A stretch of DNA of 39,981 bases from Arthrobacter sp. APC 3897 (lineage in GTDB: Bacteria; Actinomycetota; Actinomycetes; Actinomycetales; Micrococcaceae), in the NCBI RefSeq assembly GCF_030407495.1, contig NZ_JASDDG010000033.1, forward strand, positions 14,084 to 54,064, written 5' to 3'. The translations under genes and the position numbers were made by a program. Shown one piece after another: positions 17,286 through 25,718 of the stretch (position 1 is its first letter; each line of letters begins with the position of its first letter). The notes beneath the pieces were generated by a model. That model saw only the letters and a program-made list of their open reading frames with translations, did not search any database and was not told the DNA's origin.

Positions 17286-18242
17286 TCAGCTGACCGCCAG
17301 GTCCGTCAGGGACGCGGCACCGGCGGCAAGCAGGTCCTCAGCCAGGCGGACGCCCAGGGCACGGGCGCCGTCTTCATCCAGCTCGGCTGTGGCCGCTGAC
17401 CGCCGCATCACCCTGGAGCCGTCGTCGCTGCAGACCACGGCCTCCAGGTGCAGCCGGTCCTCGGTCACGGTGGCCAACGCACCAATGGGTGCGGTGCAGC
17501 CGGCTTCCAGCCGGTTCAGCAGGGCCCGCTCCGCCGTCACCGTCAAGCGCGCGGCATTGTTGTCATAGGCAGCCAGTGCCCGGCTCAGCGGTCCTTCGGC
17601 GGCGTCCGCGGTCCGGCATTCCACGGCCAGGGCTCCCTGGCCGGGAGCGGGCAGCATGACGGAGGGGTCCAGGAATTCCGAGACCATCTCCAGACGGCCC
17701 AGGCGCGCCAGGCCCGCGGCCGCTAGTACGACGGCGTCAAGGTCCCCGGGAGCGCCTTCCACCAGCCCGGCTACCCGGCCCAGGCGGGTGTCCACGTTGC
17801 CGCGGATATCCACCACCTCCAGGTCCGGGCGCACGGAACGGAGCTGTGCGGCCCGCCGCGGGGATCCGGTGCCCACGCGGGCACCTTCGGGCAGCTGCGC
17901 CAGGGTCAGGCCGTCGCGGGCGCACAGCGCGTCACGAACATCCACCCGGCCCGGGATGGCACCAATGGCCAGTCCCTCCGCTGCACCCGTCGGCAGGTCC
18001 TTGAGGGAGTGCACGGCAACGTCGCAGTCCCCGCGCAGCAGGGAATCCCGCAGCGCGGCGACGAAGACACCTGTGCCGCCAATCTGGGACAGGGCGGCCC
18101 GGTTGATGTCCCCCTCGGTCCGCACCCGGACCAGGTCAACCTCAAACCCGCCCAGTTCAGCAAGCGCGTTGGCCACCGTGGTGGTCTGGGTGACGGCCAG
18201 GGCACTGCCCCGGGTTCCGATCAGTACAGGCGAATGCGCCAC
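17286..18242 (-). CDS. hemC: Porphobilinogen deaminase (hydroxymethylbilane synthase) HemC
   Basis: A 318-residue enzyme linking four porphobilinogens. The cofactor cysteine that carries dipyrromethane is C249 (NRLEAGCTAP). The family motifs IGTRGSALAVTQT, RVRTEGD, DVAVHSLKDLP, GTGSPRRAAQL and APGQGALAVECR are all present. I use GTG 18242, which overlaps the hemH stop (TAGTG) and gives the usual N-terminus VAHSPVLIGT. An upstream in-frame extension would lie inside hemH and has no family similarity. Confidence 0.95.
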   Translation of the reverse strand: MAHSPVLIGTRGSALAVTQTTTVANALAELGGFEVDLVRVRTEGDINRAALSQIGGTGVFVAALRDSLLRGDCDVAVHSLKDLPTGAAEGLAIGAIPGRVDVRDALCARDGLTLAQLPEGARVGTGSPRRAAQLRSVRPDLEVVDIRGNVDTRLGRVAGLVEGAPGDLDAVVLAAAGLARLGRLEMVSEFLDPSVMLPAPGQGALAVECRTADAAEGPLSRALAAYDNNAARLTVTAERALLNRLEAGCTAPIGALATVTEDRLHLEAVVCSDDGSRVMRRSAATAELDEDGARALGVRLAEDLLAAGAASLTDLAVS

Positions 18243-19438
18243 TACTGGATCCCCACCGTGGAATCGGCGCCTGCAATGGTGGGCTTTTCGCCGCGCAGGT
18301 TGGCGCAGCAGCCCGGCCGGCAAACGTCGTACCACGGACCCAGCGGGGTCAGGGCGGGACGGTCGGCAATGTTGTTTTCAGCGGTCCGCTCGGACAGTAG
18401 ATCCACCAGGCCGGAAACGAAGGTCTCGTGGATGCCCGGGGTGGGTGCGCGGTGTGCCGCCAGACCCAGTTCCCGGCAGGTGTCCATGGCCTCGGTGTCC
18501 AGGTCCCAGAGAACTTCCATGTGGTCGCTGACGAAGCCCAGCGGCACAATGACAACGCCCTGAACTCCCTTGGCGGGCAGTTCTGCAATGGCGTCGTTGA
18601 TGTCCGGTTCCAGCCACGGGGTGTGCGGGGATCCGGAACGGGACTGGTAGACCAGCTGCCAGTCCAGGCCGGCAGCTTCGGGAACGCGGTCCATGATGGC
18701 GCGGGCGTTGGCGAGGTGCTGGGCAACGTAGGCGCTGCCCTCCTCGAACTCGCGGTCGCGCGGGCCGGAAGCCTCGGCGTCGGCCGTGGGAATGGAGTGC
18801 GTGGAGAACAGGATTTCAATCTTCCCGTCCTCCTTGCCTTCGGCGGCCAGCTGCTCGCGGACGCGGGCGAGGGAATCGCGGACGCCCTCCACGAACGGCT
18901 CCACAAACCCGGGGTGGTCAAAGTACTGGCGGACCTTGTCCACCTGCAGCTTCTTGTCCAGCCCGGTGGCCAGCAGATTCATGCCGAGGTCCTCGCGGTA
19001 CTGGCGGCAGCTGGAGTAGGAGGAGTACACGCTGGTGGTGACCATCAGCAGCCGGCGGTAACCGGTGTCATACGCTTCCTGCAGCACGTCCTTGATGTAG
19101 GGAGCCCAGTTCCGGTTTCCCCACAGCACCGGAGTGTCAATGCCGCGGCGCTTCAGCTCAGCCTCGATGGCCGCCTTCAGGGCACGGTTCTGCTCGTTGA
19201 TCGGGCTGATGCCGCCGTTGGCGCGGTAGTGGGTAGCCACTTCCTCCAGCCGTTCGTCCGGGATCCCCCGGCCGCGGGTGACGTTCCGCAGGAACGGAAT
19301 GACATCTTCCTGCCCTTCGGGGCCGCCAAAGGACGCCAGCAGGATCGCGTCGTAATGCTGGGGTGCCATGCGTCCGTTCTCGTCAACGCCGTCAAGCGGG
19401 TTGAATGCTGCGGACTCGTTGGAAGACTCAGTTGTCAT
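18242..19438 (-). CDS. hemH: Coproporphyrin III ferrochelatase CpfC (HemH)
   Basis: A 398-residue ferrochelatase that, in an organism with HemQ, inserts iron into coproporphyrin III. Family motifs include ILLASFGGPEGQEDV, YRANGGISPINEQN, STHSIP (catalytic His) and PLGFVSDHMEVLWDLD. The protein has C144 in the SSCRQY motif and a C-terminal cluster C373, C377, C378 (VCRPGCC). Together these match the four cysteines that hold a [2Fe-2S] cluster in actinobacterial ferrochelatases. The N-terminus has about 28 extra hydrophilic residues. Its start overlaps the hemQ stop (ATGA), and hemC starts on its stop, so all three are coupled. Confidence 0.95.
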   Translation of the reverse strand: MTTESSNESAAFNPLDGVDENGRMAPQHYDAILLASFGGPEGQEDVIPFLRNVTRGRGIPDERLEEVATHYRANGGISPINEQNRALKAAIEAELKRRGIDTPVLWGNRNWAPYIKDVLQEAYDTGYRRLLMVTTSVYSSYSSCRQYREDLGMNLLATGLDKKLQVDKVRQYFDHPGFVEPFVEGVRDSLARVREQLAAEGKEDGKIEILFSTHSIPTADAEASGPRDREFEEGSAYVAQHLANARAIMDRVPEAAGLDWQLVYQSRSGSPHTPWLEPDINDAIAELPAKGVQGVVIVPLGFVSDHMEVLWDLDTEAMDTCRELGLAAHRAPTPGIHETFVSGLVDLLSERTAENNIADRPALTPLGPWYDVCRPGCCANLRGEKPTIAGADSTVGIQ

Positions 19439-20151
19439 TTCAGTACCTCGGCAACTTCCGCGGCGTCGATGCGCCGGCCGGTATAGAAGGGGATTTCTTC
19501 GCGGACGTGATTACGGGCTTCGGTGGAGCGCAGGTGACGCATCATGTCCACCAGGTCAACCAGGTTGGGAGCCTCCAGCCCCAGGATCCATTCCCAGTCG
19601 CCGAGGGCAAACGAGGCAACCGTGTTGGCCAGAACCTGCGGGAATTCGCGTCCCAGCATGCCGTGGTCGCGCAGCATCTTGCCGCGCTCCTCGGCGGGAA
19701 GCAGGTACCACTCGTAGGAGCGGACAAACGGGTAGACGCAGATCCAGGCCTCGGGATCGATGCCCCGGGCATAGGACGGCCAGTGGTTCTTGGAGAACTC
19801 CGCATCGCGGTGCACACCCATGGCAGACCACGCAATTTCGGTTCCGTTGAACAGGCCGGAGCGGCGGATGTCGCGGACGGCTGACTGCAGGTCTTCGGCG
19901 CGGCCGCCGTGCAGCCAGACCATGACGTCGGCATCGGCGCGCATGGCAGAGACGTCGTACAGCCCGCGTAGGGTGACGTGGCGCTCTGACAGTTTTTCGG
20001 TCAAGGCCTCAAAGGCTTTGATGTCATCGGAATCGGCAGCGGCATCTGATGCCACGCCCGCTGCGGACCGCTTGAAAACGGTCCAGAGGGTGAAGAACTG
20101 TTCTTCGGTGTCGGCTGTTTCTGCGGTGCTCTGTCCCATGGGCTCACTCAT
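19435..20151 (-). CDS. hemQ: Coproheme decarboxylase ChdC (HemQ)
   Basis: A 238-residue chlorite-dismutase-family enzyme that decarboxylates coproheme to heme b using peroxide, the last step of the coproporphyrin route. The catalytic tyrosine is Y140 in CVYPFVRSYEWY. The proximal heme ligand is H163 in DHGMLGREF, 23 residues later, the same spacing as in characterised actinobacterial enzymes (Y135/H158 in Corynebacterium diphtheriae, from memory). The Arg of true chlorite dismutases is not evident, so chlorite detoxification is unlikely. The stop overlaps the hemH start. A 74-base gap with two hairpins separates it from the upstream gene. Confidence 0.95.
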   Translation of the reverse strand: MSEPMGQSTAETADTEEQFFTLWTVFKRSAAGVASDAAADSDDIKAFEALTEKLSERHVTLRGLYDVSAMRADADVMVWLHGGRAEDLQSAVRDIRRSGLFNGTEIAWSAMGVHRDAEFSKNHWPSYARGIDPEAWICVYPFVRSYEWYLLPAEERGKMLRDHGMLGREFPQVLANTVASFALGDWEWILGLEAPNLVDLVDMMRHLRSTEARNHVREEIPFYTGRRIDAAEVAEVLK

Positions 20152-20225
20152 GATTAACAGTCTGCCCTTCCGGGCAGGCTTAGGCGAAATACTCCACTTC
20201 TACTTCTTGTAGAAAGTGATAAAGA
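20152..20225 (-). promoter_or_regulatory. Gap between cgoX and hemQ with stacked inverted repeats
   Basis: This 74-base gap interrupts an otherwise tightly packed operon. It holds CTGCCC (20162-20167)/GGGCAG (20172-20177) close to the hemQ start. It also holds TTCTAC (20198-20203)/GTAGAA (20209-20214), extended by CAC/GTG across a bulged A. A third, overlapping pair is GTGAT (20216-20220)/ATCAC (20225-20229). There is no obvious ribosome-binding site before the hemQ ATG. The repeats could be an operator, an RNA processing site or an internal promoter element; sequence alone does not decide. Confidence 0.35.
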
Positions 20226-21779
20226 TCACTGCCGGCCCAGCTGTTCCACCAGCCCGGCGATCCGGGTGCGCGTATCAGCCGTGACGGCGGCCAGCCCGGT
20301 ACCGGCCAGCCAGGCGCCCACCACTTCCAGCCCGGCAGTCTTGTCCACGGCGGCGCGGACCGCGGCCACCCGCTCACGGTGCCCGACGGCGGCAGAAGGC
20401 AGGGCGCCGACCCACCGCACCACGTCCCAGCCCACAACATCATCCACTCCCAGCGGGACCTGCAGCAGCACCGAGGCATCTGCGAGGGCCTGGGCAAAGA
20501 GGTCCTCGTCATCGCGCCCCACCGGGCTTGGCTGCACCGCCGTGTCGGCAGCACTCAGCGCCCGCCCGTAGGAGAGCCGCAGCACGTGCGTTCCCGGCCC
20601 GGTGGAATCGGCGAGCCACTGCCACTTTGCCGTGGCGTGCGTCAGCGCCTTCGCATCAACGGCATCAACGTCCGCCGCAACGAGTACGCCGGTGCCGCGC
20701 GGGTGGGCATCCAGATCCGGCTGGTCCACAACGAGGGTGACGAGGGCGACGCCGGGACCCGGACCCGGGCGTGCCGCGGCCAGTTCCGGCACGGTGTCTG
20801 CCAGCAGGACAGCAGCGGACGGGCCGTCCGTTGCCATGACCAGCGTGTCTGCGGTGACAGTTTCCGCCTCGGGCGCCTCATCTCCGGCGATCGAGACCGT
20901 CCACCCGCTGCCGCTGTGCCCCACGGCCGTGACGGCCGCTCCGGTGCGGATCCTGACCCCCAGCGCCAGCAGGTCCTCCTCCAGCGCGCGCGTGAGCCTT
21001 CCCATTCCTCCGGCCAGCCCGGCGACGGCGGAACCGGCGGGGGCTGCAGCCCGCATGGACGCTACTGCTCCGGCAAGGGATCCGTGCTCGGCCAGGGCAG
21101 CGCGGAGGCCCGGAGCCACCGAGTCCGCGTCCAGCACATCCGGATCCGAGGAATACACGCCGCCCACCACCGGGGCAACCAGCCGGCGAAGCACCGCGTC
21201 GCCCATGCGGGTGCGGACCACTTCGCCCAGGCTCACAGTTTCCCGGCGGGCCAGGCTGCCTACCGGCAACACCTTGTCCAGCGCTGCCCGCGCGGAACCC
21301 GTGCGGCCAATGGCCTGCACAATTTCGGGCGCCCGCGGGTCCGCGGGAATGCCGAGCAGGCCGGTTTGCGGCATCCGCTGGGCGGACGCTGCAGTGTCTT
21401 CACCGGCCAGCTGCAGCCAGGCGCCGTCCCGGTTGGGCTGAACGACGGCGTGCCCCAGGCCCAGTTCTTCAATCAGGTCCGGCACGGCCCGGGACCGCGT
21501 AGCGAAGGACTCCGCACCGCTGTCCAGGGTCAATCCCGCAACAGAGTGCGCACCAACACAGCCGCCAAGGTCAGGTCCGGCCTCCAGCAGCGTGACGGAC
21601 AGGCCGCTGCGGGCCAGGTCCCTGGCAGCGATCAGACCGGACATGCCGCCGCCTACCACCACTGCGGTTTTCGGGGCGGGTCCGGGCACCTCCGGAACAG
21701 CATCGGGAGCCGTTTTCCGGGCGGCCGGAAAATGGGACAGGGCCGCCGGCAAATGGGGAAGGACTGGACGGTGCGGCAC
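20226..21779 (-). CDS. hemY: Coproporphyrinogen III oxidase CgoX (HemY/HemG-type flavoprotein)
   Basis: A 517-residue FAD-dependent oxidase. In the coproporphyrin route the HemY homologue oxidises coproporphyrinogen III to coproporphyrin III. The dinucleotide fold motif is VVVGGGMSGLIAARDL (GGGMSG at 43-48), followed by LEAGPDLGGCVGAH and LDSGAESFATRS; the C-terminal FAD contact region is present (LVEQLGRQ at the end). The chosen GTG (21779) lies two bases after the hemE stop, but gives about 38 proline/alanine-rich residues before the FAD fold, so a later start is possible. The presence of hemQ in the same operon supports coproporphyrinogen rather than protoporphyrinogen as substrate. Confidence 0.92.
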   Translation of the reverse strand: MPHRPVLPHLPAALSHFPAARKTAPDAVPEVPGPAPKTAVVVGGGMSGLIAARDLARSGLSVTLLEAGPDLGGCVGAHSVAGLTLDSGAESFATRSRAVPDLIEELGLGHAVVQPNRDGAWLQLAGEDTAASAQRMPQTGLLGIPADPRAPEIVQAIGRTGSARAALDKVLPVGSLARRETVSLGEVVRTRMGDAVLRRLVAPVVGGVYSSDPDVLDADSVAPGLRAALAEHGSLAGAVASMRAAAPAGSAVAGLAGGMGRLTRALEEDLLALGVRIRTGAAVTAVGHSGSGWTVSIAGDEAPEAETVTADTLVMATDGPSAAVLLADTVPELAAARPGPGPGVALVTLVVDQPDLDAHPRGTGVLVAADVDAVDAKALTHATAKWQWLADSTGPGTHVLRLSYGRALSAADTAVQPSPVGRDDEDLFAQALADASVLLQVPLGVDDVVGWDVVRWVGALPSAAVGHRERVAAVRAAVDKTAGLEVVGAWLAGTGLAAVTADTRTRIAGLVEQLGRQ

Positions 21780-21781
21780 GG

Positions 21782-22843
21782 TTACGGCTCCACTGAATGG
21801 ATAAGCTGTACCACCCGCGTCAGGACGTCCGGATCCGTTTCAGGGGGCACCCCGTGACCCAGGTTCACCACATGGCCCGGCGCAGCGGCTCCGGCGGCCA
21901 GGACCTCGCGCACATGGGCTTCCAGCACCGGCCACGGGGCGTTCAGCAGAGCCGGGTCAATGTTTCCCTGCAGGGGCGTTGCTCCGCCGAGCCGGCGGTT
22001 GGCCTCGTCCAGCGGCAAGCGGTAATCGACTCCCACCACATCAACGCCAACATCACGCATGGCCCCCAGCAGCTCGGAGGTTCCGGTGCCGAAATGCACC
22101 AGCGGCGCACCAAGATCCCGGACATGGTCCAGCGCGCGGGTCGACGCCGGCGCCACATGGCGGGTGTAATCCGCGAGTCCAAGTGATCCTGCCCAGGAGT
22201 CAAAGAGCTGCCCGGCGCTGGCTCCCGCTTCAAGCTGGGCGCGCAGGAACATTCCCGAAGCATCTGCGGCCCACTCAGTCAGAGCACGCCAGGCGTCCGG
22301 GTCAGCATGCATCATGGTGCGCGGACCCAGGTGGTCGCGGGAGGGCTTGCCCTCCACCATGTAGGCGGCCAGCGTAAACGGGGCACCGGCAAATCCGATC
22401 AGCGGAGTCTTGCCGAGTTCCGCCACCGTCAGGCGCACTGCTTCGCGGATCGGTTCCAGCGCCTCTTCGGTGAGGGCCGGCAGTGCGGCAACATCCGCTG
22501 CGGTGCGCACCGGCGCGCCCAGGACCGGACCGACGCCCGGGACAATGTCGACGTCGACACCGGCCAGCTTGAGCGGGATGACGATATCCGAGAAGAAGAT
22601 ACCGGCGTCAACGTCGTGCCGGCGGACGGGCTGCAGCGTGATTTCGGAGGCCAGCGCGGGGTCCAGACAGGAATCCAGCATCGCAATTCCCTCCCGCAGC
22701 TTGCGGTATTCGGGAAGCGACCTTCCGGCCTGGCGCATGAACCAGACCGGCCGGCGGGAGGGAGTTCCACCCCGGTAGGCGGTAATCAGGGGGGAATCGG
22801 CCGTGCGGCCATCCATGAGCGGATGAGAGGCGCTAAGAGTCAT
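21782..22843 (-). CDS. hemE: Uroporphyrinogen decarboxylase HemE
   Basis: A 353-residue enzyme that removes four carboxyl groups from uroporphyrinogen III to give coproporphyrinogen III. The substrate motif PVWFMRQAGRSLPEYRK is near residues 32-48, with DIVIPLKLAGVDVDIV, GFAGAPFTLAAYMVEG and FGTGTSELL also present. It is the first gene of the minus-strand hem operon. GGAGAG lies nine bases before the ATG. The intergenic region shared with hemA contains nested dyads and a TATCCT -10 candidate. Confidence 0.96.
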   Translation of the reverse strand: MTLSASHPLMDGRTADSPLITAYRGGTPSRRPVWFMRQAGRSLPEYRKLREGIAMLDSCLDPALASEITLQPVRRHDVDAGIFFSDIVIPLKLAGVDVDIVPGVGPVLGAPVRTAADVAALPALTEEALEPIREAVRLTVAELGKTPLIGFAGAPFTLAAYMVEGKPSRDHLGPRTMMHADPDAWRALTEWAADASGMFLRAQLEAGASAGQLFDSWAGSLGLADYTRHVAPASTRALDHVRDLGAPLVHFGTGTSELLGAMRDVGVDVVGVDYRLPLDEANRRLGGATPLQGNIDPALLNAPWPVLEAHVREVLAAGAAAPGHVVNLGHGVPPETDPDVLTRVVQLIHSVEP

Positions 22844-22999
22844 ACCCTGATTCTCTCCAAAATCCGGCCCGAAGGATAACCGGGCCGCAGTGATGCCCCG
22901 CTGCGGCCGAACAGGTGAGGGGAAACACAGGTGAAAACGGCCCAGGTAAGGGCGCCCTATTGGGGTTCGCCCAGATCCGGTGGCTAGTATTGAGGCACT
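22844..22999. promoter_or_regulatory. Divergent hemE/hemA control region
   Basis: For hemE, TATCCT (minus strand, 22878-22873) is a -10 candidate. It sits exactly between the arms CGGCCCG (22865-22871) and CGGGCCG (22881-22887). A second dyad, GGCCGCAG (22883-22890)/CTGCGGCC (22901-22908), shares bases with the first, so if transcribed the two hairpins would exclude each other. For hemA, TAGTAT (22985-22990) is a -10 candidate nine bases from the GTG. Between them CAGGT occurs three times in the same direction at 22912, 22928 and 22943, twice as the full ACAGGTGA. These look like regulator sites; the regulator is not known from this window. Confidence 0.5.
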
Positions 23000-24358
23000 G
23001 TGGTTCTACTTTCCTTAATTGCGACGCACTCCGATGTTGACCTGGAAACCGTTGCCCGCCTCAGCGCCGGCGCCTCCCAGGTCCCCTCCTCCCTGCTCGA
23101 AACCGGATCCGCGGTGACCGGATCCGTGGTCCTGGCCACCTGCAACCGGTTCGAGGTCTACTGCGAGGCAAAGTCGGAGGCGGACATTGAAGCCGCCCGT
23201 TCCGCCGCCGTCGCAGAAATCAGCCGGCATTCCGGCCTGTCCAAGGACCTGGTCTCCCGCTCCCTGGAAACCAATACCGGCGAATCCGTAGCCAAACACC
23301 TGTTCGCCGTCGGCGCGGGGCTGGATTCCGCAGTGGTGGGCGAGCGTGAAATTGCCGGACAGGTGCGCCGCGCCCTCATCGAAGCGCAGGAAAACGGCAC
23401 GGCCAGCGGCGGCCTCACCCGCCTTTTCCAGACAGCTTCCCGGACCGCCAAAGATGTTGGAGCACTGACAGCCCTCGGTAAACGGGGACTTTCCATTGTC
23501 TCGGTGGCGCTGGAACTGGCCACTGACCTGTCGATGGACACGGACTGGTCCGCCAAGGACGTTGTTGTCTTTGGCACCGGCGCCTATGCCGGAGCCACCA
23601 TGGCACTGCTCAAGGAGCGCGGCTGCAGCCGGATCAGCGTGTATTCCTCGTCCGGACGGGCCGAGTCGTTCACCGCATCGCGCGGCGGAACGCCGCTGAC
23701 CCGCGAATCCCTGCCGGCTGCCCTGGCCGCGGCGGACGTCGTCATCGGCTGCAGCGGAAGCGAAAGCCAGGTCAGCGCCGGAGACATCAGGCGCGTCCGG
23801 AAATCCAGCAACAAGCCCCTGATCATAATTGACCTTGCCCTCACCCACGACTTCGATCCGGATGTCCGTGAGCTGGACGGGGTGGAGCTGATCACCCTGG
23901 AATCAGTGCGTCTGGCCGCCCCGGCCGAGCAGGCAGAGTCCTTGAAGCAGGCCAGCAGCATCGTGGCTGACGCCGCGAAGGCATTCTCTGAACACCAGCT
24001 GAGCCGCCAGATGGACTCCGCGATTGTGGCCCTGCGCCGGCACACCCTCAACGTCCTTGATTCCGAGCTCGAGAAGGTCCGCGCCCAGCACGGCTGCACC
24101 GGGGCTGCCGAGGAAGTGGAGTTCGCCATGCGCCGCATGGTCAAGCAGCTGCTGCATGTCCCCACGGTCCGGGCGCGCGAGCTTGCCGCCAGCGGCCAGC
24201 AGGATGACTACATCAAAGGTCTTGAGGCCCTGTTCGGCATCAGCCTGGATCAGCCGGTGGAACGCCGGCGTCCGTCCGCACCCCATGGACCCGGCCATCA
24301 TGTCAGCACCGGGTCAGACATTTCCGAAGACGGCACTGACACCGCAGCGTCCGCCTGA
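23000..24358 (+). CDS. hemA: Glutamyl-tRNA reductase HemA
   Basis: A 452-residue enzyme reducing glutamyl-tRNA(Glu) to glutamate-1-semialdehyde, the first committed and usually rate-controlling step. The nucleophile is C48 in [23 protein letters not shown], the NADPH fold GTGAYAG and the C-terminal dimerisation helix ([20 protein letters not shown]) are all present. A hydrophilic tail of about 35 residues follows. The GTG at 23000 is the only start giving the family N-terminus ([18 protein letters not shown]). TAGTAT nine bases upstream implies a very short or absent 5' leader, although a GAGG is also present. It is divergent from the other hem genes, so it can be controlled separately. Confidence 0.96.
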   Translation: MVLLSLIATHSDVDLETVARLSAGASQVPSSLLETGSAVTGSVVLATCNRFEVYCEAKSEADIEAARSAAVAEISRHSGLSKDLVSRSLETNTGESVAKHLFAVGAGLDSAVVGEREIAGQVRRALIEAQENGTASGGLTRLFQTASRTAKDVGALTALGKRGLSIVSVALELATDLSMDTDWSAKDVVVFGTGAYAGATMALLKERGCSRISVYSSSGRAESFTASRGGTPLTRESLPAALAAADVVIGCSGSESQVSAGDIRRVRKSSNKPLIIIDLALTHDFDPDVRELDGVELITLESVRLAAPAEQAESLKQASSIVADAAKAFSEHQLSRQMDSAIVALRRHTLNVLDSELEKVRAQHGCTGAAEEVEFAMRRMVKQLLHVPTVRARELAASGQQDDYIKGLEALFGISLDQPVERRRPSAPHGPGHHVSTGSDISEDGTDTAASA

Positions 24359-24365
24359 CCAGCAG

Positions 24366-24428
24366 TTCGAGCACAGAAACCTTCAGCACAGGACCCTCAG
24401 TACGGGATCTTCTTCTCAGTACAGAACC
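24366..24428. repeat. Degenerate tandem repeat (about 14 bases, four copies) between hemA and moeZ
   Basis: Successive units are TCGAGCACAGAAACC (24367-24381), TTCAGCACAGGACC (24382-24395), CTCAGTACGGGATC (24396-24409) and, after a short insertion, TCAGTACAGAACC (24416-24428). The shared core is TCAGnACnGnAnC. The array covers the convergent intergenic region and runs into the last codons of moeZ. No intrinsic terminator is visible between the two genes. Confidence 0.45.
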
Positions 24429-25603
24429 TTGTCCGGTTCAATCTCCCGCACCCATGCCAGGATGCCGCCCTGCACGTTGAACACCCGGTCATAGCCCTGC
24501 GTCCTGAGGAACGCGGCCACCTCCGCTGACCGCCCTCCGGATTTGCAGTGCACGTACAGCTCCCTGCCGCGGGCCGGCAGCGTCTCCCCGGACAAAATTC
24601 CGGCACGGGGCATCAGCTCCGCGCCGCCAATGCTGACAATGGCATGCTCGCCGGGCTCCCGGACATCGATCAGGTCAAAGGCGCTCTCCCCCGCCGCCCG
24701 GGAGACAAGCAGCCGCTGCAGTTCCCGGACGTCAACGGCAGGTTCCGCCGCGCTTTCGCCTGCGCCGGGGGCCGGCACTCCGCAGAACGCCTCATAGTCT
24801 TCCTCCAGCTCGGTAACCTGCCCGGCAGCCGGATCCCTGCGCACCCGGATCTCCCGCCAGGCCATGTCCAGGGCATTGAGCACCAGCACCCGGCCCAGAA
24901 GCGTTACTCCGGTACCGGTAATCAGTTTCACGGCCTCGTTGACCATGACGGATCCAATCTGCGCGCACAGCACTCCCAGAACTCCGCCTTCCGCGCAGGA
25001 GGGAACCGAGCCGGCCGGGGGTGCCTCCGGGTAAAGATCGCGGTAGGTGGGTCCGTGCCGTCCCCAGAACACGCTGACCTGGCCGTCGAACCTGAGGATT
25101 GACCCCCAGACATACGGCTTGCCCAGGATTTCCGCAGCATCATTGACGAGGTAGCGGGTGGCAAAGTTGTCGGTACCGTCCAGGATCAGGTCATAGCCGG
25201 CAAAGATCTCCAGCACGTTGGCCGCCGTCAGGCGCACCGGGTGCAGCTGCACCGTCACCAGAGGGTTCAGTTCGTGGATGCTCCGCCGCGCGGATTCGGC
25301 TTTGGAGCTGCCGATATCCGATACCCCGTGTATGACCTGGCGCTGCAGGTTGGACTCATCCACAGTGTCGTCGTCAACGATTCCCAGCGTTCCCACGCCG
25401 GCGGCCGCGAGATACAGCAGTGCCGGCGAGCCCAGACCGCCTGCCCCGATGACCAGGACACGGGCATTCTTCAGCCGCTGCTGGGCAACCATCCCGAACT
25501 CCGGAATGATCAGGTGCCGGGAATAGCGGCGGATTTCCTCAGGGGTCAGCGCTGGCGCAGGTTCCACCAGCGGCGGCAGTACTCCTGTTTGTGGCTCACT
25601 CAT
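24416..25603 (-). CDS. moeZ: MoeZ: ThiF/MoeB-type adenylyltransferase fused to rhodanese
   Basis: A 395-residue sulfur-carrier activator. The E1-like domain has the ATP motif GAGGLGSP (53-60), NLQRQV, GTDNFATR and C203 (PSCAEGG). The rhodanese domain ends with the persulfide cysteine C353 in HCKSGGRS. The paired CxxC zinc site of E. coli MoeB is missing, as in mycobacterial MoeZ. MoeZ adenylates and sulfurates small carriers such as MoaD (molybdopterin) and CysO (cysteine) at a C-terminal Gly-Gly; neither carrier gene is in this window. TAGATT ends six bases before the ATG, suggesting a leaderless mRNA. The position next to tetR and DUF3107 is the same as M. tuberculosis Rv3206c. Confidence 0.93.
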   Translation of the reverse strand: MSEPQTGVLPPLVEPAPALTPEEIRRYSRHLIIPEFGMVAQQRLKNARVLVIGAGGLGSPALLYLAAAGVGTLGIVDDDTVDESNLQRQVIHGVSDIGSSKAESARRSIHELNPLVTVQLHPVRLTAANVLEIFAGYDLILDGTDNFATRYLVNDAAEILGKPYVWGSILRFDGQVSVFWGRHGPTYRDLYPEAPPAGSVPSCAEGGVLGVLCAQIGSVMVNEAVKLITGTGVTLLGRVLVLNALDMAWREIRVRRDPAAGQVTELEEDYEAFCGVPAPGAGESAAEPAVDVRELQRLLVSRAAGESAFDLIDVREPGEHAIVSIGGAELMPRAGILSGETLPARGRELYVHCKSGGRSAEVAAFLRTQGYDRVFNVQGGILAWVREIEPDKVLY

Positions 25604-25609
25604 GAATCC

Positions 25610-25615
25610 AATCTA
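25610..25615 (-). promoter_or_regulatory. -10 element (TAGATT) of moeZ, leaderless spacing
   Basis: TAGATT matches TAnnnT and is separated from the moeZ ATG (25603) by six bases, GGATTC. There is no room for a ribosome-binding site if transcription starts at the usual distance. Confidence 0.5.
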
Positions 25616-25718
25616 GTACCCAAACGTGCTGCGTAGCCTGCCGGACCTGTTACCCGCGGGTAAACTGAAGGCCGTTGACCGGGTACCTTGGCCCGGTGCC
25701 GTTGAGAGGTCCATACAC

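Noticed and set aside
20379-21857. Open frame of about 490 codons opposite cgoX
   Set aside because: It mirrors cgoX; the FAD motif and family motifs are on the minus strand.
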